Assembly: GCA_028284445.1 (NCBI GenBank)
Contig: JANQRS010000006.1
Coordinates: 285,186-349,185 of the forward strand
Source of the DNA: Calditrichia bacterium
Lineage (GTDB): Bacteria > Calditrichota > Calditrichia > RBG-13-44-9 > J075
DNA length: 64,000 nucleotides
Direction: 5' to 3'
The translations under genes were made by a program, and so were the position numbers. Position 1 is the stretch's first letter. Each line of letters starts with the position of its first letter. This document shows, one piece after another, positions 8,657 to 16,928 of this stretch. The notes beneath the pieces are model-generated. The model ran no database searches and was not told the DNA's origin. It saw only the letters and a program-made list of their open reading frames with translations.

Positions 8657-9937
8657 ATGGACAAAACGAAGTTGCTTTGGGGCGCCGGATTGATGTTTCT
8701 GGCGCTTTTTGTTTGGTTTTTTTCCGGTTCATCTGACAATGAAAATCGTGACATCATCGTTTCGCCAGAACGGGGAGAATTCAACGTAACGGTTACCTCT
8801 ACCGGTGAATTACGTGCAAAAAACTCGACCAAAATACAGGGACCGCTCAGCGCCCGCCGCGCCGGAATCTGGCAGCTGAAAATTTCCAAACTGGTTCCGG
8901 AAGGCACGCTTGTCAAAACCGGTGAGTTTGTTGCAGAACTGGATAAGGCGGAAATTAGTGACAAGATCAATGTTGCCGATGCTGAGCTCCAAAAATCCCA
9001 ATCTGAATACACCCGCACAAAATTAGACACAGCACTCACTCTCTCCGAAGCCCGCGATCAACTGATCAATCTTCGCTATGGCATGGAAGAGATGAAGCTG
9101 AAGATGGAAGAATCCAGTTTCGAAGCGCCGTCGGTAAGGCGCCAGGCGGAAATCGACTACGAACGTTCGATCAGAACCTACGAACAGGCCAAGAAAAATT
9201 ACGTCACCAAGGAGCAGCAAAGCATCGCGGAAATGCAGGGAGTAGCTGCCGATCTACGGCAGAAGCAGCAACGTCTGGAAGTACTAAAGGAAACTATGCA
9301 GCAATTCACTGTGCTTGCACCATCTGACGGCATGGTCATTTATGCCAAGGAATGGGGCGGGCAGAAAAAGATTGTTGGGTCTTCCGTTAGTAGCTGGAAC
9401 CCGGTGGTCGCCACATTGCCGGATCTGTCCCGCATGGAATCGATTACTTATATCAACGAGGTTGATATCCAAAAGATTTCGGTCGGGCAGAGTGTGCAAA
9501 TTGGCCTGGATGCCGATCCTGATCGAAAACTCACCGGCGAAATCACCGAAGTGGCCAACATCGGTGAACAACGCCCCAACTCCGATTCAAAAGTATTTGA
9601 AGTATTAATCGTTGTGAACGAGACCGATTCAACGCTGCGTCCGGCAATGACGACCAGCAACGAAATTCTCACCGCCACAATCGATAACGCCTTATATATT
9701 CCCCTGGAATGCCTGCATACCAAAGATGAAATTACTTTCGTCTATAAGAAGAACGGATTTAGCGCGGTTCGTCAGGAAGTGAATATCGGCATGCTAAATG
9801 AAAATGAAGCAACGATCCTGGCTGGCCTGAATGAGGGTGACAAAGTGTACTTATCTACGCCAAAAGATGGTGAATCGTTGAGCCTGGAAAGACTGGAAAA
9901 AACAGAATCGGAAGAACAGACAATATCTGCTCGCTGA
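8657..9937 (+). CDS. Periplasmic adaptor subunit, MacA/HlyD family
   Basis: A 426-residue membrane-fusion protein with an N-terminal anchor (residues 5-23), a lipoyl half-motif near 40-95, a coiled-coil hairpin (about 100-215, rich in Glu, Lys and Gln), the second lipoyl half (VLAPSDGMVIYAKEWGG), a beta-barrel domain and a membrane-proximal domain ending near residue 405. It links an inner-membrane transporter to a TolC-type outer-membrane channel. GGGGGAG precedes the ATG. The next two genes encode such a permease and channel, so the three form a tripartite export system. Confidence 0.9.
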   Translation: MDKTKLLWGAGLMFLALFVWFFSGSSDNENRDIIVSPERGEFNVTVTSTGELRAKNSTKIQGPLSARRAGIWQLKISKLVPEGTLVKTGEFVAELDKAEISDKINVADAELQKSQSEYTRTKLDTALTLSEARDQLINLRYGMEEMKLKMEESSFEAPSVRRQAEIDYERSIRTYEQAKKNYVTKEQQSIAEMQGVAADLRQKQQRLEVLKETMQQFTVLAPSDGMVIYAKEWGGQKKIVGSSVSSWNPVVATLPDLSRMESITYINEVDIQKISVGQSVQIGLDADPDRKLTGEITEVANIGEQRPNSDSKVFEVLIVVNETDSTLRPAMTTSNEILTATIDNALYIPLECLHTKDEITFVYKKNGFSAVRQEVNIGMLNENEATILAGLNEGDKVYLSTPKDGESLSLERLEKTESEEQTISAR

Positions 9938-9952
9938 CACTGCGGAGTGATC

Positions 9953-11296
9953 TTGACAGACCTGGCAAAAATCAAATACAATCTACGCATCGCGATTGAA
10001 GCGATTTTTCAAAATCGCATTCGCGCCCTTCTCACCTCCCTGGGCATTGTTTTCGGGGTGGCATCGGTGATATCCATGCTGGCAGTCGGCAGTGGCGCCC
10101 AGCAGGAAATTCTGGAGCAGATGAAGCTCCTCGGCACAAACAACATCATTATTAAGCCGATTATCGAGCAGGAAGAAGGAAAAGTTGACGAAGACGGTGA
10201 GGCTGAAGAGAAGCAGCGCTTCTCACCGGGCTTAACCATGGCAGACGCCAAAAGCATTCGTGAAATTATACCGGCGATAGAGTATACCAGCCCGGAAATT
10301 GTCCAGGAAACCATCGCGATTCAATCGGGTCTGCGGCGGAGTATCAAACTTGTCGGGGTCACACCTGCCTATTTTACGGCATCTGAATTTGACGTCGCTG
10401 CCGGAAATTTCATCGCTCAACAACACATCGACAATTCTGCACCGGTTTGCGTGATTGGCGCCGGAGTGAAAACAAAATTCTTCCCGCAGAGCGATCCCAT
10501 CGGCAACAAAATCAAATGTGGAAAGCTTTGGCTGACCGTCATAGGCGTTCTGGAAGAACGGCGCATCTCTGAGCAAAGCATCGAACATCTGGGGATCCGC
10601 GATTATAACCTGGACGTGTACACACCGCTGACCACCATGCTACTGCGTTATAAAAATCGCGCACTGGTCACCGGAGAAGATATCAAGGCGGCGAACCGCA
10701 GGAACAATGATGATGACGACGATCTAATCGTGGCGGCACATAACTACCACCAGTTGGATCGTTTGGTTGTACGGGTTAAGGATTCCAATCAAATCAACCA
10801 GGTAGCGGAAGTGCTCGGCCGCATGATGGAACGGCGTCACCACAATGTTGTAGATTTCGAAATCGTTGTCCCGGAATTGCTACTTGCCCAGGAGCAGCGC
10901 ACCCGCACCATCTTTAACATCGTCCTTGGTGCCATCGCATCCATTTCCTTGATCGTTGGGGGCATTGGAATCATGAATATCATGCTGGCATCGGTTATGG
11001 AACGCATACGGGAAATCGGCATTCGCCTGGCTGTTGGCGCCACCCCGACAGATATCGTATTGCAATTCATCAGTGAAGCCGTATCGATCAGCCTGACTGG
11101 CGGTATTGCCGGCATTCTTCTGGGCATTCTCATCAGCTATATCATTGAAACCAGTACCGGCATTCTAACCATTGTGTCACCACTATCTGTCTTCATTTCA
11201 TTCCTGGTGGCTGTGTCGGTTGGATTGATTTTCGGCATTGTTCCGGCGCGGCGTGCCGCCGCACAGGATCCGGTAGTATCCTTGCGATATGAGTAA
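9953..11296 (+). CDS. MacB-like ABC transporter permease without ATPase domain
   Basis: A 447-residue FtsX/MacB-type permease. One transmembrane helix near residues 20-45 (ALLTSLGIVFGVASVISM) is followed by a large periplasmic MacB core domain and three C-terminal helices; the last part carries the FtsX signature GIMNIMLASVMERIREIGIRLAVGA. The start is probably TTG at 9953 with CGGAG five bases before it; GTG at 9947 is an in-frame alternative. Acidic stretches occur in the periplasmic part (EEGKVDEDGEAEEK and NDDDDDL). The MacB ATPase domain is absent, and no separate ATPase gene lies in this cluster. Substrate unknown. Confidence 0.9.
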   Translation: MTDLAKIKYNLRIAIEAIFQNRIRALLTSLGIVFGVASVISMLAVGSGAQQEILEQMKLLGTNNIIIKPIIEQEEGKVDEDGEAEEKQRFSPGLTMADAKSIREIIPAIEYTSPEIVQETIAIQSGLRRSIKLVGVTPAYFTASEFDVAAGNFIAQQHIDNSAPVCVIGAGVKTKFFPQSDPIGNKIKCGKLWLTVIGVLEERRISEQSIEHLGIRDYNLDVYTPLTTMLLRYKNRALVTGEDIKAANRRNNDDDDDLIVAAHNYHQLDRLVVRVKDSNQINQVAEVLGRMMERRHHNVVDFEIVVPELLLAQEQRTRTIFNIVLGAIASISLIVGGIGIMNIMLASVMERIREIGIRLAVGATPTDIVLQFISEAVSISLTGGIAGILLGILISYIIETSTGILTIVSPLSVFISFLVAVSVGLIFGIVPARRAAAQDPVVSLRYE

Positions 11297-11328
11297 CAAT
11301 GCGAAGTCCATGCTACAAACGTATAACT

Positions 11329-11475
11329 AAAACCCTTTAACACAGATCTTCACGGATAAATGGCGAGCAAAAAGACCCAAAATAGGCGATTGGATTATCT
11401 TTTTAATTCTTACAACCTGTTTTCCATCTGCTTTATCGGTGAAAATCCGTGTGCATCCGTGTCGAAAGGTTTTGG
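11329..11475. repeat. Dispersed repeat, CACAGAT/ATCCGTG family, copy 1
   Basis: An imperfect inverted repeat. The left end reads AAAACCCTTTAACACAGATC and continues TTCACGGAT; the right end reads ATCCGTGTGCATCCGTGT and then CGAAAGGTTTTGGG. The outer ends are complementary. A second copy with the same outer ends is found at 47573-47770. It lies between the permease gene and the TolC-like gene, so it interrupts an otherwise tight cluster. Confidence 0.65.
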
Positions 11476-11554
11476 GCGTTTAATTGTAATTTTTGCACTT
11501 AATTGGCATTAACACCTGCGAGTTTTGACATCAACGCAGATTATCGGAGCGAGT

Positions 11555-13021
11555 TTGAGACACATGATAGCGGCTTTCTGTTGTGCCGCCCTCTTCTTTG
11601 GCAGCGCTATGCAGGCGCAAGATCACCTCTTCCTGACACTCGAGCAGGCATTAAAAATGGCGCAGGACCAAAGTCCGGCTGCCAGCATTGCCAAGGACGA
11701 ATTTGATCAGGCCGGATGGCAATTTCGTGCATTTCAGCGCAGCTTGTTGCCCCAGCTCTCCCTCAGCCTTCGCGTACCCAATTTTAACCGCTCCATCAGC
11801 CGTTTTGATCAGGATGACGGCACGAGCATCTTCCTGACCCAAAGCCAGGCTTTTTCCAATGCAGATCTCTCATTATCCCAAATTATTCCCTGGACCGGTG
11901 GTAACCTGACTATCACCTCCGGTCTGCAGCGTATCGATCAATTTGGCGATGCTGACACCCTTTTCTGGCAATCAACCCCGCTCTTTTTCAGCTATTCGCA
12001 ATCCATTTTCCAGTTCAATCCCATAAAGTGGAATCGCCGCCAACAAGCACTAAATTACCAGATTGCAGAAAGAGAATTTGCCGAGTCCCGCGAAGCGCTG
12101 GCTGTCGACATTGCCGGCAAATTTTTTGATCTCTACATCGCGGAAATCACTTTGCAGAATGCAGCAAGCAATGTCGCCTTCAATGACACAATATTCCAGG
12201 TGCTGCAAGGGCGGTTTAACGTTGGTAAAATCGCGGAAAATGATTTGTTACAAGGCGAATTGGCGCTGCTCAACGATAGAGCACAGCTCGCATCTATTGA
12301 GCTGGATGTCGATCGCCACCAAAAAGCGTTGCGCCTCGCCCTGAATATTTCAGAGGACACCAAAATCAGTATCATTCCACCGGCATCAACACCGGAGATC
12401 AGCGTCAATCCGGAGAAGGCGGTTCAGCAGGCATTGGAAAACCGTAGTGATATTCTGCAGCGGGAAAGCCAGTTGTTGTCCGCTGAACGCATCCTGGCCC
12501 AGGCACGCTCCAACGCTCGTTTAAATGCCTTGCTCACAGCCAGTTATGGCCTCAACCAGAGTGCGGACAATGTGCCGGATCTTTATCGAGATCCGCTCGA
12601 CGCCCAGGGATTTAACGTCAATTTGCAAATACCACTATTTCAATGGGGACAGGGGCGGGCGCAAGTCCGTAGTGCCGAGGCAGCAAAACGTGAGGTTGAA
12701 ACCAGCAATCAGGTTCAGGCAAAGGAATTTGAGCAGAGCGTTTATTTTAGCGCGCTCGATTACCTGCAATTGCAAAACCAGGTTCGCCTCGCGGCCAAAG
12801 CAGACACCATCGCCAGACGGCGTTTTGATGTCACCAAACAGCGTTATCTGATTGGGAAAGTCGATATTACCAATATGCAGCTGGCGCAGAACCAGAAAGA
12901 CGGCGCACGCCAGAATTACATGCAGGTCTTGAAGCGTTTCTGGATTGCGTTTTTTGATCTGAGACGTTTAACGCTCTACGATTTTCAGAGTGACCGTTCC
13001 TTATTCCAGGAGCGGCCTTAG
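11555..13021 (+). CDS. TolC family outer-membrane efflux protein
   Basis: About 488 residues with a signal peptide (RHMIAAFCCAALFFGSAMQAQ) and two OEP repeats, each with long helices such as FADAxxL-like heptads and a strand pair, as in TolC. The start is uncertain: TTG at 11555 has GGAG five bases upstream; TTG at 11525 and ATG at 11564 are also in frame. It is predicted to trimerise in the outer membrane and dock with the adaptor encoded at 8657, completing the export system with the permease at 9953. The stop overlaps the convergent rhomboid gene by four bases. Confidence 0.9.
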   Translation: MRHMIAAFCCAALFFGSAMQAQDHLFLTLEQALKMAQDQSPAASIAKDEFDQAGWQFRAFQRSLLPQLSLSLRVPNFNRSISRFDQDDGTSIFLTQSQAFSNADLSLSQIIPWTGGNLTITSGLQRIDQFGDADTLFWQSTPLFFSYSQSIFQFNPIKWNRRQQALNYQIAEREFAESREALAVDIAGKFFDLYIAEITLQNAASNVAFNDTIFQVLQGRFNVGKIAENDLLQGELALLNDRAQLASIELDVDRHQKALRLALNISEDTKISIIPPASTPEISVNPEKAVQQALENRSDILQRESQLLSAERILAQARSNARLNALLTASYGLNQSADNVPDLYRDPLDAQGFNVNLQIPLFQWGQGRAQVRSAEAAKREVETSNQVQAKEFEQSVYFSALDYLQLQNQVRLAAKADTIARRRFDVTKQRYLIGKVDITNMQLAQNQKDGARQNYMQVLKRFWIAFFDLRRLTLYDFQSDRSLFQERP

Positions 13022-13611
13022 CCTTCAGCCGATTCATCGACCTGAGCAAACCCGAAAATACTACCGCAAATCCCTCCAATAATGTGAGCAAACTGCGAGA
13101 TATTGTCATTTTGGCTGGACTTTATCATCTCCTGCCCAAAATAAAGCAGCACGATTAGAATCAACGACAGCGGCAATTCACCCGCCCGGTAATTGGTAAA
13201 GGCTACCAGAACAATCATCATAAAACCGATCCCGCTGGCGCCAAGCAGTGCATTGGTCATCAGGAAATTGTTTAACAGGCCAGTCACAACCGCTGTTGTC
13301 AAGGCCATCATGAACAGGTTGAAAGATCCGTATTTCTCCTCAAGCACCGGCCCCAATAACAGAATGAGCATTAGATTTCCGAGTAAATGGATGGCATGTT
13401 GATGCCCGAGGACGTGTGAAAATACGCGAAGATAGGACAAAGGTTGGCTGAAATCCATCTGGATCCCAACCATAAAATACTTTTGAACAAGGGGATATGG
13501 CTGCAAATCCGTGTTATAGCCAAAAGGCGATAGCGCCCAGGCGCATACAAAGATTCCCAGGCAAAAGAAGGCAAAGGTTAGCGTAAACGGCGCATCATAA
13601 GAAATCCGCAT
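13018..13611 (-). CDS. Rhomboid family intramembrane serine protease
   Basis: A 197-residue polytopic membrane protein with about six helices and no extra domain. The catalytic dyad is visible: S126 in LLGASGIGF and H176 in FAHIIGGICGSIFGF. The family motif HLLGNLMLILLLGP (residues 75-88) precedes it. Rhomboids cleave transmembrane substrates inside the bilayer, and the substrate here is unknown. The gene converges with the TolC-like gene and shares four bases with it. Confidence 0.9.
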   Translation of the reverse strand: MRISYDAPFTLTFAFFCLGIFVCAWALSPFGYNTDLQPYPLVQKYFMVGIQMDFSQPLSYLRVFSHVLGHQHAIHLLGNLMLILLLGPVLEEKYGSFNLFMMALTTAVVTGLLNNFLMTNALLGASGIGFMMIVLVAFTNYRAGELPLSLILIVLLYFGQEMIKSSQNDNISQFAHIIGGICGSIFGFAQVDESAEG

Positions 13612-13755
13612 GAAGGCGTATCCAATCTGTGATTGATTTTGAAGGCCATAATATAATAAAAGAAGCTCAGGAATGGAACAGTTGAGTCGCGGAGTCTAAA
13701 ATATGAAAAGAGAATTGGGAAGTTCACTGCTGATGGAATATATTGGGCAAAAATT

Positions 13756-13788
13756 CCGGATGGCATCCCTCTAAAGGATGCCATCCGG
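13756..13788. repeat. Palindromic repeat, GGATGGCATCC family, short copy
   Basis: Perfect 13-base arms CCGGATGGCATCC and GGATGCCATCCGG around a seven-base loop. It equals the copy at 42040-42090 with an internal deletion on the left side. It stands 23 bases before the ATG of the serine hydrolase, so it would form a hairpin in that gene's leader. Confidence 0.8.
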
Positions 13789-13811
13789 TTTAAACCGCAG
13801 GGATTTGATCT

Positions 13812-14966
13812 ATGAAACGGATCATCTTGATCAGCCTGGCTGCAATTTTCATTGCACTGCTTTCGATCACGGCCTGGAACTGGCGCTTCATCAATCGTGC
13901 AGCAACATATCCGGCCGATAAACCGATCACAAGTGTGGAATGGTATGACGCCATGGACGTTGTCGAAGGCAACTTACAACGGCCGCTTCCGTCATTGGCT
14001 GTCCAGAATTCGCAATTGGATCGTTCTCAAATTGCAAAAGCGGTCCGATTTGCCCGCGAACAAAACAGCTCTGCGCTGGTTGCGGCATGGGGTGATTCGA
14101 TTATGATCGAAGAATATTGGCAAGGAAGTGATCCGTCTTCGTATACGAATTCCATGTCGATGGCCAAATCTATCCTGGTCACTCTGCTTGGGATCGCTGT
14201 GCAAAACGGCTATATCAAATCTATCAAAGAGCCGGTTTCTGCTTACATACCGGAATGGCAGAACGATGAACGAAGCCTGATCACCATTGAGCATCTGCTA
14301 AGAATGACCTCCGGCTTACGAATCTATGATGATCAGGGAGATCCCTTTTCCGACCTGGTACAGCTTTATTTGGGACTCGACGCCGCGGAAACCGCCGTCG
14401 CTGTGACCGCAGCTAAATCGCCCGGCCAAATATTCGAATATAATAACGCCAACAGCCAGGTTCTCGGCGTCATTCTGGAGCGGGCTACCGGAATGGACTA
14501 TGCCGACTTTATGTCCGAGCACCTTTGGAAACCATTGGGCGCAGGCAATGCAAAGCAATGGCTGGACGTCCCTGATGGAACGGCAAAGACATTCTGCTGC
14601 ATGTTTGCGAGAGCCCGCGATTGGGTTCGCCTGGGCCAAATGCTTGCCCGAGGTGGCAGCTATAATGGTCAACAAATTCTGTCGGAAGAGTGGATTGCGG
14701 AAATGATTTCCCCAGGGATTGAAACTGATTACGGACTACATATCTGGCTGGGTTTTACTGCCATCGGGCGCCGCAAAGACCATCGCTCTGAACCCTTTGT
14801 TGCCAAAGATATGTACTGGATGGACGGCGCCGACATGCAACGCGTCTACATCATCCCGTCTTATCAATTGGTTATCGTCCGCGTTGGCGAGCGTGCATCA
14901 GCATGGGATGATGCGATTATTCCCAATGCCCTGGTGCGAGCAGTAAAAAAGGCTGAAAAGAAGTAA
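13812..14966 (+). CDS. Serine hydrolase, beta-lactamase/penicillin-binding-protein fold
   Basis: A 384-residue protein of the class C beta-lactamase-like family. One N-terminal membrane helix (residues 4-22) places the enzyme in the periplasm. The nucleophile motif is S116-M-A-K119 and the second motif is Y210-N-N212. Helical ITIEHLLRMTSGL is the usual family landmark. Members include esterases, D-aminopeptidases and penicillin-binding proteins, and true beta-lactamase activity should not be assumed. GGGA lies eight bases before the start, just after a 33-base hairpin repeat. No functional partner is adjacent. Confidence 0.9.
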   Translation: MKRIILISLAAIFIALLSITAWNWRFINRAATYPADKPITSVEWYDAMDVVEGNLQRPLPSLAVQNSQLDRSQIAKAVRFAREQNSSALVAAWGDSIMIEEYWQGSDPSSYTNSMSMAKSILVTLLGIAVQNGYIKSIKEPVSAYIPEWQNDERSLITIEHLLRMTSGLRIYDDQGDPFSDLVQLYLGLDAAETAVAVTAAKSPGQIFEYNNANSQVLGVILERATGMDYADFMSEHLWKPLGAGNAKQWLDVPDGTAKTFCCMFARARDWVRLGQMLARGGSYNGQQILSEEWIAEMISPGIETDYGLHIWLGFTAIGRRKDHRSEPFVAKDMYWMDGADMQRVYIIPSYQLVIVRVGERASAWDDAIIPNALVRAVKKAEKK

Positions 14967-14969
14967 AAG

Positions 14970-15054
14970 ACCAAATTCCAACAAGAAAAATTCCAAAAAA
15001 CTCAAATCGCCATTCACCTATCTTTTTGGAATTTTTTCTGTTGGGATTTGGCGT
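14970..15054. repeat. Intergenic palindromic repeat, AATTCCAA family, copy 2
   Basis: The left arm CCAAATTCCAACAAGAAAAA continues TTCCAAAAA; the right arm TTTTTGGAATTTTTTCTGTT continues GGGATTTGG. They are complementary with a spacer of about 27 bases. Its right arm is nearly identical to that of the copy at 52341-52453. It follows the serine hydrolase stop by four bases and may act as its transcription end. Confidence 0.8.
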
Positions 15055-15135
15055 TAGTCTTGCTCAGCCAGCATGTCATACTGATAGACGAAATCGATTC
15101 ATTTTATTCACTAAGCAAACACAGGTAATCTCTTT

Positions 15136-16332
15136 ATGTCTCTTCCCGGCTATGCCACCCCCGAAGGAACGGAGCAATACTCGCAAACATTTCGTGACGG
15201 CCTTGCTACCGATGCGTATCGCACGCTTGGAAAAACCGGCCTGGTAAGTTCCACCCTCGGGTTCGGCACCTATCGCTGTGTGCAAGAATCGGAAGCACAT
15301 GCAAGCGCCTTGCAATTTGCTTTGAAGAACGGCTGCAATTTGATCGACACGTCTGCAAACTACGGCGACGGCAGCGCAGAGGCCCTGATTGGCGAAGTCT
15401 TGAATCAGGAAATTGTCTGGGATGGTCAGCCGAGGGAAGCATTTATTGTTGTCAGCAAGGCCGGTTATATCCAGGGTGAGAATTTTCAGATTGCACTCAA
15501 GAGAGAAGAAAGTGGAGATCCCTTTCCGGATGTGGTAAAGTATCAGCATGGGCTCTGGCACTGTATCCACCCGGAATTTCTCGAAGACCAAATCACCCGC
15601 AGCCTGGCCCGCATGCATCTGGACACGCTGGATATCTACCTCTTGCATAACCCGGAGTATTTCCTGCTCGATGCAGCACGACGCCAACTTAATCGCGCTG
15701 ATGCAGAGCGTATGTTTTACGATCGCATTCGACAAGCATTTCTGGAATTGGAGAAGCTTGCCGACGAGGGCTTGATCCGCTACTATGGGATATCATCGAA
15801 TGGCTTTCCATCTAATAGACAATCTGCAGATTATGTCAGTCTTGCAAAAATTTGCCGGATCTATGAAGACGTTTGTCTACAGCGTGGCATACTGCCGGAT
15901 CAAGGTCGGTTTGCGGCAATTCAGCTGCCGCTCAACTGGATTGAATACGATGGTGCACGCCTCAAAAACAACGATTTTCGTCAACAGAAAGCGACAGTGT
16001 TGGAAGTAGCGAAAGCCCATGGTCTGGCTGTGCTGCTGAATCGCCCGCTGAATGCAATCCACGAGAATCACCTGGTGCGACTGGCTACCTATCCGCATAT
16101 CCCGGCGATTGATCCGGAATTTCAGGCGCGCCTGGAAGCATTCGATGCCGCTTTCCCAACCATGGCGGACAAATTGACTGCTTCACAAAAGGCATTTAAG
16201 ATTTTGCAGCAAACCGATGGCACCGATGTTATTTTATGTGGAATGCGTCAGGTCGATTATGTGAAAGATGCACTCGGTATTTTGACAGACAATGAAACAC
16301 TGGATGTAGACCTGTTGTTTAAGGAAAAGTGA
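15136..16332 (+). CDS. Aldo/keto reductase family oxidoreductase
   Basis: A 398-residue TIM-barrel NAD(P)H-dependent oxidoreductase, longer than the usual 280-330 because of an inserted loop after strand 3. The catalytic set can be read as Asp in LIDTSANYGDG, Tyr in the same motif, Lys in VVSKAGYIQG and His in IYLLHNPEYF. The substrate cannot be predicted. The stop codon overlaps a GTG of the following frame (16329) by four bases, suggesting coupling to the DsbD-like gene. It is distinct in sequence from the second aldo/keto reductase at 46733. Confidence 0.9.
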   Translation: MSLPGYATPEGTEQYSQTFRDGLATDAYRTLGKTGLVSSTLGFGTYRCVQESEAHASALQFALKNGCNLIDTSANYGDGSAEALIGEVLNQEIVWDGQPREAFIVVSKAGYIQGENFQIALKREESGDPFPDVVKYQHGLWHCIHPEFLEDQITRSLARMHLDTLDIYLLHNPEYFLLDAARRQLNRADAERMFYDRIRQAFLELEKLADEGLIRYYGISSNGFPSNRQSADYVSLAKICRIYEDVCLQRGILPDQGRFAAIQLPLNWIEYDGARLKNNDFRQQKATVLEVAKAHGLAVLLNRPLNAIHENHLVRLATYPHIPAIDPEFQARLEAFDAAFPTMADKLTASQKAFKILQQTDGTDVILCGMRQVDYVKDALGILTDNETLDVDLLFKEK

Positions 16333-16373
16333 AAACAGAAGCTATTACGACACTAGAAAAGCCGGATCACGTT

Positions 16374-16913
16374 ATGAAATCAATCGCATACACATTGCTC
16401 ACAATTCTACTCACTCTGGGCACCGCACTTCATGCCGTAGACGGAGACGATATTATCAAGATTGATGTCCTCTCAGAAACAGCCGTGCTTACGCCGGGCA
16501 ATAGTACCAGACTGGCAGTACAACTCACCATTGCCAAGCCCTGGCATATCAATTCGAATCCTCCGTCAGGAGAATTTCAAATCCCTACGATTGTCAGCCT
16601 CTCCGACAGCAGCGGCATTGAATTTGGCGAAATTATCTACCCGGCCGGCGAGATGCGCACATTTGCCTTCAGCGAAGAGGCGATTTCGGTGTATGAAAAG
16701 ACTGTCTACGCTTTCGCCAGCGTAACGCTGCCCAAGGACTTTACAGATTCGTCCGTTACTTTGAAGGGCAGCTTACAATATCAGGCATGCGACGATGAAG
16801 TGTGTTTACCACCGAAGACCATTTCATTTAAGAAGGAAATGAAGGTAGGGAAAGCAGGAAAGGTGAATGCAAAGCAGCATGAAGACGTTTTTAGAAAATC
16901 AAAAAAGCGGTAA
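16374..16913 (+). CDS. Periplasmic DsbD N-terminal-domain protein (DsbD-alpha/DsbC-like)
   Basis: A 179-residue secreted protein with signal peptide MKSIAYTLLTILLTLGTALHA. The rest is the immunoglobulin-like domain found at the N-terminus of DsbD, including the paired cysteines of YQACDDEVCLPP and the opening KPWHINSNPP. In DsbD this domain passes electrons to periplasmic partners. Here it stands alone, without the membrane and thioredoxin domains. The start at 16374 gives a good signal peptide; GTG at 16329 would add 15 residues and overlaps the preceding stop. The C-terminus is Lys-rich. Confidence 0.82.
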   Translation: MKSIAYTLLTILLTLGTALHAVDGDDIIKIDVLSETAVLTPGNSTRLAVQLTIAKPWHINSNPPSGEFQIPTIVSLSDSSGIEFGEIIYPAGEMRTFAFSEEAISVYEKTVYAFASVTLPKDFTDSSVTLKGSLQYQACDDEVCLPPKTISFKKEMKVGKAGKVNAKQHEDVFRKSKKR

Positions 16914-16928
16914 GTCGACAAGCTAATT

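Noticed and set aside
13812..14966. True beta-lactamase resistance gene
   Set aside because: The family contains esterases and peptidases; SxxK and YxN alone do not show beta-lactam hydrolysis.
15076..15735. 219-codon frame on the minus strand
   Set aside because: It is opposite the aldo/keto reductase, whose catalytic residues are intact; the opposite frame shows no domain.
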